From the NCBI GenBank assembly GCA_020744425.1, contig JAGMUV010000024.1, positions 310,001 to 374,000 of the forward strand: 64,000 nt of DNA, read 5' to 3'. This DNA comes from Dactylonectria macrodidyma (Eukaryota > Ascomycota > Sordariomycetes > Hypocreales > Nectriaceae). Position numbers and translations under genes: made by a program. Below the pieces are notes generated by a model. It was not told the origin of the DNA, did no database searches, and was given only the letters and a program-made list of their open reading frames with translations. Numbering within the stretch: position 1 is the stretch's first letter; each line of letters opens with the position of its first letter. Shown one piece after another: positions 11,287 through 22,601 of this stretch.

Positions 11287-13821
11287 CTACCCATGATTAT
11301 CCACACCATCTCCATTCTCCCAACTTTCACGAAAATTCAGAACGCTATCTGTGACAACCCCATCGACCCTCGCCTGCATACCTTGCCCCAGCATCTCTAC
11401 GTCGTCCACCCCCGCCGCGGGCATGGGGAAGTACTCAAAGAGTCCAAAGCCACCAAGCACGCCAGAGTTATCATAAGGGCCAAGTGAGGGCCAAACCTCC
11501 TCGGCCAGCATTGCGGATACCTCGGCCGCCATGGACGGGTCGACGCTGTCGAAAAGCTGCTGGGGTTGGAGCGTCTCGTTTGAGGGTTGAGGCATGGGCC
11601 ATGAGAATTGCGGCGCTTCGGGTGCCTGGTTGGGCACGTTGGGAACGCCAAAGGGCTGAAAGGATGGGTTTTGCATCAGGCCACTGTTGCTAGATGTTGG
11701 CGAGGCCTCTTGCACCGGGTTACCTATCCCCAACGCATCTTCTGCTCTTGGTCTCTGGGAGAAGTCGAAACTTCTCTTCGCTCCCGAGTCCCCCAACGTG
11801 AACCCTGGAGATCCCAATTGTTCCATGATCGATCGTCGGCGGTCTTGATCACGCGCCCGCTTCTGCCTCTGTCCTTCGTCGCTTCTCGACGACGAGTTGA
11901 CAAAGTCCCGCTCCACGGCTTCCACGGTGGCGTCCGCCAGCTTGACAAGAACCTGCTTGGGCCTCGCCATCCTATCCCAACGCTCTGACAAACGATCCAG
12001 AACAAACCCCCACTGTATGAGACAACTCTTGAACGTGATCCACTCGTTCTTGGCCGCCGTCCTGGCGTCCGGGCTGTTCCAGACCAGGAATAACAACGTG
12101 ATGCCGCTCATGACCTGGTAGTGTAGCTCCAGCCAGGTAAAGTCAGTGAGTCCCCTGTTTACTCGGATGAAGGAGAGCTGGATCAGGCTCTTTGCGGCGC
12201 TGTAGCACGTTTGGAGCGTTTGAGGGTCGGGTCGAGATATGCTGGGCGAAGGGCGGTGGAGGATCAGCAGCGCGTTTTGGTACCAGTACCTCCACCAGTC
12301 CGTGCCGAAGCTTGTCGAGTCCGATAGTAAAAGCGCTTGATCGTTCCAGGCCGCTAGCTGTGTGTTCATTTCTGTTACCCATTTCGAAATGTCTGCTGGG
12401 TTGTGTAAACTTTCATCTCGGTTGATGTAGAGTCGAGATACAATCTCGCTCTGAAGTCTTTGAAGCTTCAACCAGTGGAGTATTTGGCTCCTTTTGTTAG
12501 CTGGCAGCGATGCCATGGGAAACATGACATCGATGGCGGAATCTTCCAGGGTAAATGGCCGACCTAGCATGATGCTAAGAGTCCTTTCAAAAGTGTATGT
12601 CACCCAGAAGAGCCGTCTCTTCGTGTCGATTTCGTCGTCGGTCGCCTGTCCCTTCCCGGAAACTGCAATGGTTCTCTCGGAATGAAGACCCAGGTCTACG
12701 CACATTCGAGAGCATAGCCCAGAGATGTACCACACAGGCGCCGATGACGAGCTGAGGACCGAGTAGAGTAACAAGAGCAGTAGGCATTGCAGAGTCTGCA
12801 AGCTTTTAATCTGCATAATGCTGCTGAATTCCGCCATGGCATTGGAGCTAAACTCCTGCGCAAGCGTCAACGCGTCCCTGTTTTCCTGGGAAAGAAAAAT
12901 GAGAGCGCTAGCAAACGCCATGTTCAACATAAACTTAGTCCAAGGATCCTTGCGGTGCGTACCCATCTCAATCTCGGCATAATACGCTGAAACCAGAGAG
13001 GCAAACTCGTCTTCGGCCAAGATGGGATACTGGACTTGGTACTGGTTGAAAAAGACGTCTAGAAGGTTCATTGCAGTTTCTTGGGACGGAAGTGCTGGGT
13101 GAGGCGATCGGTGATGAATGTGGCTCTGGGAAGAGTGAGACGGGGATGTGAATGAATCGCCGTGCGGACAAGAGTCGAGGTTAGCATTGTTTCTCTGGGC
13201 AGACTCCAAAACCGACCGGGCCAGGTGCATGCCTGGGTTACAATTAGACCAAGAGATAGTTCAAGACGAGCAATGTAACCAACCGCTAGAAACACCGAGA
13301 AAGTGCGCATCGCCTCCCGTTTCAAGACGAATCAGGTCAGGGTGAGCCTGGCTCTCCGGGCCGCTGGCTGCGGCCACCACCGGCAACTTGTCGCCATGAT
13401 CTGAGGAGTCTGCCTTGACGGACTTTTGAACTTTTAATTCTGCAACCTCTCTTTCGAGACTAGCCAGCTGATCCTCGAGGACTTGGATAAACTCGCGCGG
13501 ATATGTGGTCTTGGAGCGCGGGTCCGTGTATTCGCACGTCGACCCCGAGTGTTGGCATGGACCGCAAGCCGGGATGCCTAGACGAATGTTAGCAATTACT
13601 CATGCAAAAGTAGCACAACTATGCGTGAAAGAACCCTTGGTTTATGGAAGGAAGCCTGCTGTAAGGATACCATACCTGTATCACATCGTGCCTTGCGTTT
13701 CCTGCACCGATTGCAGGCATTGATCGTCTTGCATCACCGTTAGCTTATCATCACCTAACGCCTATCAATAATAGCAAGATTACTCACAAAAAACGGTGGC
13801 TCCATGCCTGCAGTTCGCCAT
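11287..13821 (-). CDS. Zn2Cys6 transcription factor
   Basis: This is a nuclear regulator. Clear exons are 11287-13232, 13285-13577 and a zinc-cluster exon from 13676 to about 13727; introns 13233-13284 and 13578-13675 are well defined. The zinc cluster is split by an intron: INACNRCRKRKARCDT joins IPACGPCQHSGSTCEY, a full Cys6 motif, followed by a coiled-coil dimerisation helix (FIQVLEDQLASLEREVAELK). The regulatory domain has CSRMCVDLGLHSER, KRRLFWVTYTFERTLSIMLGRPF and a late FVLDRLSERWDRM. The C-terminus is Gln/Pro/Ser-rich. The 5' end is uncertain: an ATG at 13821 precedes a GTGAGT donor, but the phase of the first junction does not close cleanly. Palindromic CGG half-sites at 13936-13956 suggest autoregulation. 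Confidence 0.85.
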
Positions 13822-13935
13822 CGGGGGATCCGGCAACATTTTCGGGGGCGCCGTTGCGGAGTTGAAGTTGAGTGGGCATCGGCTGCTTTTAAGCAAATCT
13901 AGTGACGAAGACCCCCTGCAGGATGGAAAATGCGG

Positions 13936-13956
13936 GGTAATTACCGAACATTCGGT
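13936..13956. promoter_or_regulatory. Overlapping palindromes upstream of a Zn2Cys6 gene
   Basis: GGTAATTACC (13936-13945) overlaps ACCGAACATTCGGT (13943-13956); both are perfect inverted repeats. The second is CCG-N6-CGG. They lie about 115-135 nt upstream of the presumed start of the Zn2Cys6 gene, where an autoregulatory site would be expected. The function is inferred. Confidence 0.45.
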
Positions 13957-14348
13957 TGGGGGGATTAAGACTTGCAATGACATGAGACAAGCGGAGCTAG
14001 ATAAAATAACTGAAAACTTCGAGGACTGGCTGGAATTGGAAATATACTACACGCATGAATCAACTAGCTCGTTGAGGAATTGTTTATGCTTCTTATTCAG
14101 GAAAGCCCCTGACCCTAGGTAAACGACGCATCATGAGACGGAACTTCTTTGGGGCGCAGGTTAATTCCCAAGGCCAGAGTCTTGTCATTAATTTAAGGAA
14201 GTCGTTGCCAGACCAGTATTCAAGGTCAAGACAAAAGTCTCCTAAATGGTACGGGATCCATCACATAATGGTAAGAAACAGACATAATCTTTCAAAGCTC
14301 AACAGCTGCAACACCCTACTTCAAGCCTCCAGACTCAGCATATACTGC
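13957..14348. other. Intergenic region between regulator and MFS gene
   Basis: This stretch runs from the regulator's upstream sequence to the 3' end of the MFS transporter. I see no supported gene. Open frames at 13796-14122 and 14133-14498 run antisense to real genes or show no recognisable sequence. Confidence 0.5.
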
Positions 14349-16107
14349 TTATGCCTTGGAACCCCTCTCCTCGACGTGATCATGCGCCTCATCCAGCATC
14401 TGCTTCGGCGTAGCCTCGTTCTCGGAGTGGACATTGAGCTTGCCGAAGTGCGAGTCGAGCTCCTCGAGGGTCTTGCGCTTCGTCTCCGGGTAGCATGAGT
14501 ACACCAAAATCGCAGAAAAGACGTTGAAGGACATGAAGATGAAGTAGACCCGCGGGCCAATGTCAGCCACGGCAACGGGCCACACCTGGCCGACGATGAT
14601 GGCGCCCAGAGATGCGCCCGAGGCTGATAGGCCCAGGCCCTTGGAGCGGCAGTTTGCGGGGAAGATCTCGGACGAGTAGATCCAGGCGCAGGGGCCGAAT
14701 CCCATGCTGTCTGGGTGGGGGTTAGTAGGTGTTGAGTTGGGGCTGGGCGTGAGACTTACAGCCGACGGTGAAGAAGAAGATGAAGAAGATGTTGCAGTAG
14801 TTTGCTGAGCTGTTGGTCTGTCCGGGGTACGCAAGCTGCAACGCTCCGTTGATCTAATCATGTTAGAAAGACATAGCATTCGGCAATCATATCAGCAAAA
14901 TTCTCACTCACCATCAAACAGAAAGCCATGATGATAGCACCAATACCAAGCGAATGCCTCCGCCCAATCTTATCAATAAAGAACATGGCCGCAATTGTAC
15001 ACCCGACCTGCACCGTGCCATCGATTCCCGAGGCCAACAGACTCAAGCTCTCAGACGTGCCAGCGGCGACAAAGTTGGTAGGCAGATAGTAGCGAATGCC
15101 CGCGGCGCCGCTCATCTGCTGCAGAAACGACAGGGCCCACGCGCGCCAGAGACGCGACCACAGGGCCTTTTCCTTGATAAAGACCTTAGCCGACGTAATG
15201 GAATGCTCCTTGTGCCAGAGGATGTTGGCGTGGATCTCATCCAGCTCGGCTTGGATGTCGGCGATGTTGGAGGCGCCACGGAGTTTGGACAGGGAGATGG
15301 CGGCTTCTTCTGCTTTGTCGTGCTCGAGAAGCCATCGAGGGCTGGGATTGTCAGTTCAATGGTTCATGATACAGTGGCAAGAGAAATATCTTACGTTTCT
15401 GGCACTAGAGGCACGCCGGCAAGGAACAACACCGCGGGAACGTATTGCATCGCCACGGAAAGGCGCCACTCGAGGTTGATGCCATTGCCATAGTCCCAGA
15501 AGGAATAGCCATATCCAACCCAGAAAGCCATAGAGATTCTAATTTCGTCAGCCAACTTATTCCTCCCAACAACATCAAATGATACATACCCAAACACGAT
15601 ACCGACTTGATTACCCGCAACATACAACCCCCGATGCTGTGCCGGCGCCACCTCGCTCAGATACAGCGGCACCGACGTCGACACAATGCCCGTGCCCACG
15701 CCGGCGATGATACGGCCAACGACCATCATGGCGAGGTGAGTAGCGGCAGTCTGGAACACGGCACCGATGCACAGAACCACGACGCCGATGAAACCAGCCC
15801 AGCGGCGGCCGAAGCGGTTATTCGTAGGGCCGGCGAGGAACGCGAAGCCGACAAACTGCCCAGCGTAGAAGATGGACGTGATGAGACCCTTGTCGCCCGA
15901 CGACGGGCTGTCTAGGGCGTTCTGGAAGCCTGGGGAGACGTAGATGGTGCTTAGGATGCCAATGTCGTATCTGCAACGGGGTCAGAAAACTGCATTGGGT
16001 ATACTTGGGAAACACACGTACCCCCAGAAGATGGCGCCCATCGAGATGACGGAGCAGCTGAAGAGCAACCACGGCGTCATGCCGAACATTGCCTGTTTCG
16101 CAGCCAT
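14349..16107 (-). CDS. MFS sugar-type transporter
   Basis: This is a plasma-membrane major facilitator of the sugar/quinate porter type. Six exons (16022-16107, 15590-15970, 15395-15538, 14912-15341, 14760-14853, 14349-14710), with introns of 49-58 nt, sum to 498 residues. Landmarks in order are WGYDIGILSTIYVSPGF in helix 1, NRFGRRWAG in the loop between helices 2 and 3, GRIIAGVGTG, VPLYLSEVAPAQHRG, PETPRWLLEHDK, QQMSGAAGIRYYLP in helix 7, DKIGRRHSLG and a closing PETKRKTLEELD. About twelve membrane segments are visible. The start MAAKQAMFGMTPW fits the family. It is transcribed divergently from a reductase-like gene across 464 nt that carry an inverted pair of CGGAACCGCCG-like elements. The substrate is unknown. 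Confidence 0.93.
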
Positions 16108-16571
16108 GTCTGCTGTTAATTCCAATTGATCCAAGATTAGGTTCGAATAGGCATCAAGCTTAAGAACTGATGACTGGTTTGACACCTGCAAAAGAATCCG
16201 GGGAAGAAGGCGAATATTAATACGAAACGCCGATGCCCTCTCCACAGTCTTGGAGTTGTATTTCCCCGGTTGGAACTTGGAAGTGGAAGCAATTCCGCCC
16301 TCTGTGGGGAGCTGCAACTACTGTTCAACTGGGCATGGCGCCAACATGGGGGCGGAGAATCCTGGACGCGGAACCGCCGTAGTTGGTGATCTGTATGCAG
16401 GTATTCTCAGCAACGGAGGTTCCGCGTGCCAGGAAACAGCATCACAAGATGGTACGGACAGTCTAGTTCATGTAGGCTGTCCCGGCATATATTGCGAGTT
16501 AAAGTCATGCGGAGAGAAAAGATTCAATAGTGGCGTGACAACGTCCCAAGGATCAAAATCTCCGTTAACCC
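16108..16571. other. Divergent promoter between MFS transporter and reductase
   Basis: This 464-nt region between two ATGs is read in opposite directions. It contains the CGGAACCGCCG element (16369-16379) and an inverted relative (16414-16424). Short overlapping open frames here are not considered genes. Confidence 0.6.
16369..16424. promoter_or_regulatory. Inverted pair of CGG-rich elements in the divergent promoter
   Basis: CGGAACCGCCG at 16369-16379 is exactly the 11-bp core of the repeats at 6268 and 7135. CGGAGGTTCCG at 16414-16424 is its reverse complement with one mismatch. The pair is 263 nt and 148 nt from the two start codons, so one factor could control both genes. The regulatory role is inferred. 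Confidence 0.5.
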
Positions 16572-17417
16572 ATGGCCATGGTACCTCCGCCCGAGCAAGA
16601 GTCCAGCTGGACGCTACAATCCTCGCACAGCCTAACCCCCCGCATCAGTCTCCACACCCTCACGAGGAGCAGTTACAGCGGCAATGTGAATATTCCCCCG
16701 TCTGGAAAAGTCACTCTACAGTTTGCTTCTGACCTCGACTCCATTGCCGGGTCTCACAACCTCAGCGACCAAGACCGCCGCTTGGACTTTACGCCGTGTC
16801 ACTTTGAACGTGATGCGTCGGGGATTCTGTCTGCGTTTGCGTTTCTGGCGAGCAATGGGCGCGTTGCTGGGTTGATTGGTTTGCCTCGGCCGCAAGGGCA
16901 ACTGACGGCAAAACTGATTGACGTCGGCGATGGGTTTCCTTCCAGTGTCTTGATTTCAGGCCGTGTTAAGACGTGCATTGCCGGTGGCACTGGCATCGCC
17001 TGTTTCCTGTCCCTCGCCTCTGGAAAGTCTTTGCCTGATACAAACGGGGGCAACAAGTCGAAGCTCATCTGCAGCATCCGCGGAGACGATTTCCCAATCA
17101 TCGAATTCTTCCTCGAGAAGCAGATGCTCAACTTGGTCGACTGGTCTTTCATCCGAATATTCGTAACGTCGGGTGACGATGTCGACGGGTTGACGGCCGG
17201 GAAGCCTGAAAGCTGGTGGACGACGCATTTTGAAAGCTTACGAAAACGGCTCCCGGGGCCGCTTGAGTTTTCTCTTGGTAGAATGACACAAGAACACATG
17301 GATCAGTTCCTAGCTGAGGAATCGACCGATGTTCTGTTCTGTGGGAGCAAGTCCTTGGAGTGGCAGGTCAAGATGTGGTCGCTTGGCAAAACAGTCGTGC
17401 ATTGTACCCAAAGATGA
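16572..17417 (+). CDS. Ferredoxin-reductase-like flavoprotein
   Basis: This single-exon gene of 281 codons starts MAMVPPPEQESSW in good context (AACCCATGG). The fold looks like the FNR superfamily: a beta-barrel half (SDQDRRLDFTPCHF, GRVAGLIGLPRPQGQL) and then a nucleotide-binding half with CIAGGTGIACFLSLASG and a terminal VLFCGSKSLEWQVKMW, the place where NAD(P)H reductases carry a C-G-P/S motif. These proteins pass electrons from NAD(P)H through a flavin to a partner. The N-terminal barrel looks shorter than usual, so it may be an atypical member. It shares a divergent promoter with the MFS transporter. It could serve the FMN monooxygenase as reductase partner, but that is speculation. Confidence 0.7.
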   Translation: MAMVPPPEQESSWTLQSSHSLTPRISLHTLTRSSYSGNVNIPPSGKVTLQFASDLDSIAGSHNLSDQDRRLDFTPCHFERDASGILSAFAFLASNGRVAGLIGLPRPQGQLTAKLIDVGDGFPSSVLISGRVKTCIAGGTGIACFLSLASGKSLPDTNGGNKSKLICSIRGDDFPIIEFFLEKQMLNLVDWSFIRIFVTSGDDVDGLTAGKPESWWTTHFESLRKRLPGPLEFSLGRMTQEHMDQFLAEESTDVLFCGSKSLEWQVKMWSLGKTVVHCTQR

Positions 17418-17640
17418 AGAAGAGCCTCTTGAATAAGGGGTGGGCAATTGCGCGCAGAAGATAGACTTTAAGATTACATGTATCTAACCCAAGTGAGCAG
17501 ATTCCTATAAAATATCCATTCATAGCATAAACTGCTTTTGCTCGCCTTTGCCTCATTCCCTCGTTACAATAACCAGTACCAACTACCCAACTATATCGAA
17601 CAACTCTATCAGACCAAACGCCCACCCAGGCCTATTCCAT

Positions 17641-19892
17641 TCACCTCAAAAAGTCATCCAAATCCGCTATCGTCGTCATCCCAGGCAACCCCTCGCCCCC
17701 ATCCAACAGCCCAAACACCGACCCCCTCAGCACCTCCTGCTCATCCACCGCCGCAAACACCCCCCCTGCTTCTCCATATAACTCCATCTCGGGCAAGAAA
17801 TCTAGCGCCTCCGTCCCCATAGGAACTAGCGCGTCTAGGCTTCCAAATACGCCCTCGCTCGACTCGAGCCGCTGGTTCTCGACGGCCGCGTTGGCCTTTT
17901 CACTCAGCTCGCCGATAACGATACGCAGGGCCCGGAAGGCGTCGTCTTCAACGATGTCAAGAAGTTGGTCGAATAGTGTCAGGGCTTTTAGAGCTATGTG
18001 CTGGTCTTGGGCGACGAGCTCGTGGGAGGGGTTGATGGACATGTTGGCGAGGATGATGATGAGGCCAGAGAAGTGGGCACAGCTGCATTGCCTGTTAGGT
18101 GTTAGTCTTGGGTCTTCTTCAAAGGAAAATCTTGGATCGTACCATATTAGGCATTCTGTCGGCGTTGCTCCTTGAAACAGCTTCATACACCCCCGACTAA
18201 CCTCGACGCACTTGCTCCAACCATCAGGCAACGGCGCGGATTGCTGCCTGTTGGAGTAGCACGTCTGATTTCCGTGCGTCTGGGGAATCTTCTCGGTGCT
18301 GTGCATCGCTGAACGGCTAAACGAGCTGATGCGCTGAACCCAGTCGGCATTATGGCTATAGATCCCGTGGATCATGACCTCGGCCAGTAAGTACGCGTGG
18401 TGCATCTTGGTCAGTTGGACGAGCTGGCTAGGGCCGACGTTGGACGCCGCGTTCTCTATGTGGAAGACGGATGGGATGCGCTCGTACCATGCGTCGAGCA
18501 TGGCTTGGAGTCGTGCTACTCGTTGCTGCCGTTCTGCGCCCTTGACTTTGGTTGCGCGGTTTGAATACAGCAGGTCGTAGACTTTGCCCTCGATGTGGGC
18601 GAGCTCGACGCGTCGGCGGTGGTAGTTGAAGTGTACTTGGCCGTTTTGCGTCCAGATGAGGCCTGCGCTGTCGGCTGGGGCGAGGGCTGGGAGGGGAATG
18701 TCGATGTCGTCGTCAAACAGGGTAGAGGGGGTGTAAGCCCTTAGCGATATGTCCTGTCCAGGTCAGTCGGTGGTCTACGGCTTACATCCGCCAAGGATAC
18801 TCACTTTATCAAGCGTATATGCTATCCAAAACACCCGCGATCGCTGCTCCACCTCATCGTGATTGAAATACCTTGACGCATCCGCAGCATGTAAGCCCAA
18901 CCGGTGCGCCAACCTCACAGCTGTGCCAACAATGACACTCGCAGGCTTCGGATCACGACTATTCTGGAACAGCATGACGACGCCCAGCAATATCTGTACG
19001 CCCAACAGATCGCTCTCCCTAGTAACGAGCTCCGATATCACAGACTGAGCACACCGCAGGCACTGGTCAGCCTTTTCAATTTGCACCACGGGACTATCCA
19101 CAGCCGTAAGCCTCGGCGTCCGAAATGCCAGCGCCATGACGATCTGCACAGCGGCCCAGGTGCCTCTATCTCTCGGCATGGGGTCATTATACCAGGAATT
19201 AAGCATGTGCATAAAGGCGTCCTGGTGAAACAGCGGAATGACCGAGTTGAAGCAGGCAAAGTAGTGGTCGACAATCGGAAGGACCTCGTCGAGCGGCGGC
19301 AGCACAAAGGCGTCGGGCTCAGCGCCGTGGTATAGCTGTGGCTGGATTGGGTCGAAACGCCATGGGTTGAGCTGGCCTGCGTCTTCACTGATGGCTGCGC
19401 GCATGGCTGGATCCATCATGACGTCTGCGTGCTCGAAGCCATCACTGCTGCTTCCAGCGTTGCTCTGCGGCGCAGTATCAGGGCGGTGTACTTCCTTCGC
19501 TGAAGCGAGCACTTCTTGCAACTGCTTTTCGATCCTCGCCAGACGGGCCTCCAAGGTTTCTCCACCGAGTTGGCTACACCAAAGCATCAGTCATCTTCTT
19601 CCCACCGAGTGTAGATGCGCACCCTTGCACGGTTTGACTTAGCGGTGCGGCCTTGGCTTTAGGCGGATTTGCCTTGCGCCGAATAATGCTCGTCTTGCAG
19701 TCCGCCTTGTAGAGGATGCAATTGGAGCACACGGGCTTGAGCATGTCGCACTTGATCTTTTTCGTAAAGCACAAGTCGCAAACTGGAGCCGTGTCAGTTT
19801 TGCCATTATTATGCCAAGGGTCATCAGTCACCTTTGCGCCTGTTGGATCGAGCCGCCTCTGGCTCGTTGGGGGGCGTAAACATGGTCGCCAT
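17641..19892 (-). CDS. Zn2Cys6 transcription factor
   Basis: Five exons (19832-19892, 19623-19782, 18805-19573, 18143-18753, 17641-18091) sum to 683 residues. The start is MATMFTPPNEPEAARSNRRK. The zinc cluster follows at residue 22 or so: CDLCFTKKIKCDMLKPVC, then SNCILYKADC, preceded by the first intron, as is common. A coiled coil (GETLEARLARIEKQLQEVL) comes next, then the regulatory domain with HRLGLHAADASRYF and RSRVFWIAYTLDK. The last intron (18092-18142, 51 nt, CTAAC branch site) is in frame and would be missed by naive translation; removing it gives TECLIW/QCSCAHFSG. The C-terminus is acidic (TIADLDDFLR), which fits an activation region. It is downstream of the reductase gene and convergent with it; the target genes are unknown. 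Confidence 0.92.
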
Positions 19893-20322
19893 GAAGATTC
19901 TGAACTGGCAATATCACCAGTGATTGATGATTGCTTTGTTTAGAGGAATGATGACTTCGAATTGCTTGAAGAAGCCAGATCGAATCGAATTCGTTAGGGG
20001 CCAGGATCTCACCCCAAGTGATTACAAATCGCCACGACCCTGATTAATGAGACGGCTGTGCTGAGGCGCAACTCCACTAGCTAAAACGGTGATCCAGGAT
20101 CTAGATCCTCCAACATCATTCGCCCATGACGCGTATTAAGAGCAACTAATTGGAGATGGCAACTGCTCACTCTAAAAGGGCATATACAGAAGACTCAGAA
20201 AACAAATTTAGGCGTCTATTCCGTTTATGCGATACTCTAACCCTCTATGCTCTATATCTCTATCTTGAATGCCAACCTCCCCCTTTTCATCCAGATCTAT
20301 ATGTCCTCGATCTACTCTTGCC
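19893..20322. other. Intergenic region
   Basis: This is upstream sequence of the Zn2Cys6 gene and the 3' side of the flavin oxidoreductase. A small open frame at 20150-20422 is judged incidental. Nothing else is seen. Confidence 0.5.
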
Positions 20323-21803
20323 TCACTTGGTAACATCAACACTCCCATACGCAACCTTGGGCCCCGAATACTCTACAGCGCGGATATACTCCATCTTAGC
20401 GCCGTCCTGCACAACCTTTTGATACCACGCGCCCATGTCAGCCCCAAACGTCTCCATAGTTGCCGCGTCGCCAAACCGCAACGGCTCCTCGCCCTTGGCG
20501 ATCTGCGCGATCTGCGCCAGCGCCACGCCCATGCCCAGCCCAAAGTCGGCCTCGACCGCGTCCGTCGGCTTCAGCGCCCCCGTGACTCGGCCCGAGATGA
20601 TGTCGCCCGGAAGACGGGGCTCCGCGGCTGCGGGTCGGCCCATGGCGATGCCGTCGACGGCGGATAGCGCTTTTACCATGGCGCCGACGGATCGTAGCCC
20701 GCCGACAATGTACGTCTTCATCTTGCGATCAGATCCCAGCGAACTGGTGAGAGTCTCGGCCCACTCGAGGAAGAAGCCCTCGCGCTTCCTCGTCGACTCC
20801 TTCTCGTGGCTCAATCCCAGCGCCTCGTACGTACCACCGCTCAACTCGACAAAGTCGAAGCCCAGCGCCTCAAGACGCTCACAAAGTTCAGCGGCTTCAG
20901 CAGGCGTGACGCCGCCGTCCTGGAACTCGACGCTGTTGAGCTTGGCGGCGACGATGAAATCGGCGGGGACGCGGGCCTTGATGGCGGCGGCGACTTCGGA
21001 GATGAGACGGAGGCGCGACTCGATGGTTTGCGCGCCATATTCGTCGCTGCGCTTGTTGGTCGTGCGCGAGAGGAACTGCGATAGAAGGTACCCGTGGGCT
21101 GCATGCAGCTCGATGCCATCGAAGCCAGCTTTGTGCAGGTACTCGGCTGCGTGCGCGAAGCCCTCGACGATGCGGGCGAGCTCCGTCTTGTTAGCAGCAT
21201 GAGGTTTGCCAAACGTCATTCCCAGCTTGGGTTCTATAAAGAGTAAGTGTCAACTTCAACCTTGCGAATACCACACTGTAAAGCAAACATACCAAGCTGC
21301 ACATCACTGGCAGAAATAGCCACAGGATTAACCCGAGCCTGCACCTGTCGTCCCGGGTGCGTGACCTGCGCGACAATGAGGCTGCCGTCTTTCTTAGCCG
21401 CCTTTGCGATCTTCTTAAACGCCTCGAAGCGCTCCCCCTCAGGAGGACACTCAGGCGTGATGACCATATCGGCGATACCATCCAGCGCATCAAACTCAAT
21501 GTCAACGTTTCCCGTGACAATGACGCCCCAGCTATCCTTGCCTTCGCCCCATCTACCACGACGTTATTAGCATTTCACGATCATCCAACTGGACAAGTAA
21601 ACGTACCGCGCGTACAGCTCGGCCAGCTCATCAGTAGGAATCCCCCTCTCCGACGGCACCGTGGGGCTCCAGCTGGCGAGGGCTTCGGCCATGGGGCTCT
21701 TGAGGAAGCGGTTCTTGGCTGTCCGCCCGGAAGGCTGGAAGACGAGCGGCTGGGCCAGCGGCTCGGGGCTGATCGACTCGGAAGTGTATCGTAGAGAAGC
21801 CAT
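20323..21803 (-). CDS. NADH:flavin oxidoreductase (old yellow enzyme family)
   Basis: Exons 21607-21803, 21293-21552 and 20323-21233 (introns 54 and 59 nt) give 455 residues. The enzyme is an FMN-dependent TIM-barrel ene-reductase that reduces activated C=C bonds using NAD(P)H. Landmarks are LAQPLVFQPSGRTAKNRF at the N-terminus, GIPTDELAELYARWGEGKDS across intron 1, IVAQVTHPGRQ, a strong FDGIELHAAHGYLLSQFLS with the His-x2-His pair, NKRSDEYGAQTIESRLR, and DGIAMGRPAAAEP near the phosphate site. It is transcribed divergently from the Zn2Cys6 gene at 22816. A 9-nt minisatellite lies just upstream of its ATG. With the other flavoenzymes it fits a detoxification or secondary-metabolite setting. 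Confidence 0.94.
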
Positions 21804-21867
21804 TGCGAATTTTATTTTGCTGAAAAAGAAGCGTGTGTAAACGTGAATTGGTCTTTATTATAGATGC

Positions 21868-21909
21868 GCTGTGAATGCTGTGAATGCTATGAATGCTGTG
21901 AATGCTGTG
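21868..21909. repeat. 9-nt minisatellite (GCTGTGAAT)n
   Basis: Between four and five tandem copies of GCTGTGAAT (one with ATGAAT) lie 65 nt upstream of the flavin oxidoreductase ATG, so probably in its 5' UTR or core promoter. Confidence 0.85.
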
Positions 21910-22213
21910 TCTGTTATTATCTCGCTTCAGCATCACCCTTCACCTATTACTTATACACTCTCCATCTCCGTGACCCCATCGCCGTGGACAAAAGACCCGC
22001 TATCCAGATCCCCATCTACGGCACTCACACAATTCCTCCTATCTCCATGGCGCAATCCGACACTTATTAAACAAGGCAACATCCCCCCGTCAGTCCGCCT
22101 TAAACCCGCCAGGCGACACTTTACCACATTCAGCGACCCGCCGTGGAGTCCACGGAATCTGCCAGCGGAGAAAGTAGGCATTAGTAATGTCCCTAGCGGA
22201 GAAGCTGAGTAAT

Positions 22214-22241
22214 TCGTCCGTCCGGACGCCGAAGCGGACGA
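22214..22241. promoter_or_regulatory. Inverted repeat with CGG half-sites
   Basis: TCGTCCG (22214-22220) and CGGACGA (22235-22241) form a perfect 7-bp inverted repeat around a 14-bp spacer that itself begins within GTCCGGAC. It sits between the divergent flavin oxidoreductase and the Zn2Cys6 gene, so a shared control site is plausible. This is inferred from the sequence only. Confidence 0.45.
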
Positions 22242-22586
22242 GCTAGCCAGTCAGAAGCCTGGAGTGGTGAAGCATCGCATGAGGCATCTGACATGTCGGG
22301 GAGGCTTGACATGGACCAGAAGCCTCAGGCACACTAACTATTCAGATTGAATCCTACTAACGTCATACAGTCTCATTTTGGCAGACCGTGCTTCAGCTGC
22401 TGAGGATAGGATGCTGAACACTTGGAGAAATTGGCCTTCAAGCAGGCCTGTCACTGCATATACATCAGATTGGACCAGCCAGTAAAGTGAAATTGTGGGG
22501 CTTCGGGTGATTATGGAAGAACCGTACGAAACGAAAATAGCTTAGCGCAAAGGCCCTCTGGGGTGTGTCCCCCCGGGCGAAATAAA

Positions 22587-22601
22587 ATCCATCCATCCAT
22601 C
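22587..22601. repeat. ATCC microsatellite after an AATAAAA string
   Basis: Between three and four copies of ATCC follow GGGCGAAATAAA. Tails of this kind close some fungal non-LTR elements. A similar AATCC run occurs at 56380-56397. No element body is recognised upstream, so only the repeat is called. Confidence 0.6.

Noticed and set aside
13796..14122. Plus-strand open frame upstream of the MFS gene
   Set aside because: It runs antisense to the first exon and promoter of a Zn2Cys6 gene and shows no conserved sequence.
20435..21202. Long plus-strand open frame (255 codons) within the flavin oxidoreductase
   Set aside because: It is an antisense shadow of a well-conserved enzyme; the product is Ser/Ala/Arg-rich with no domain.
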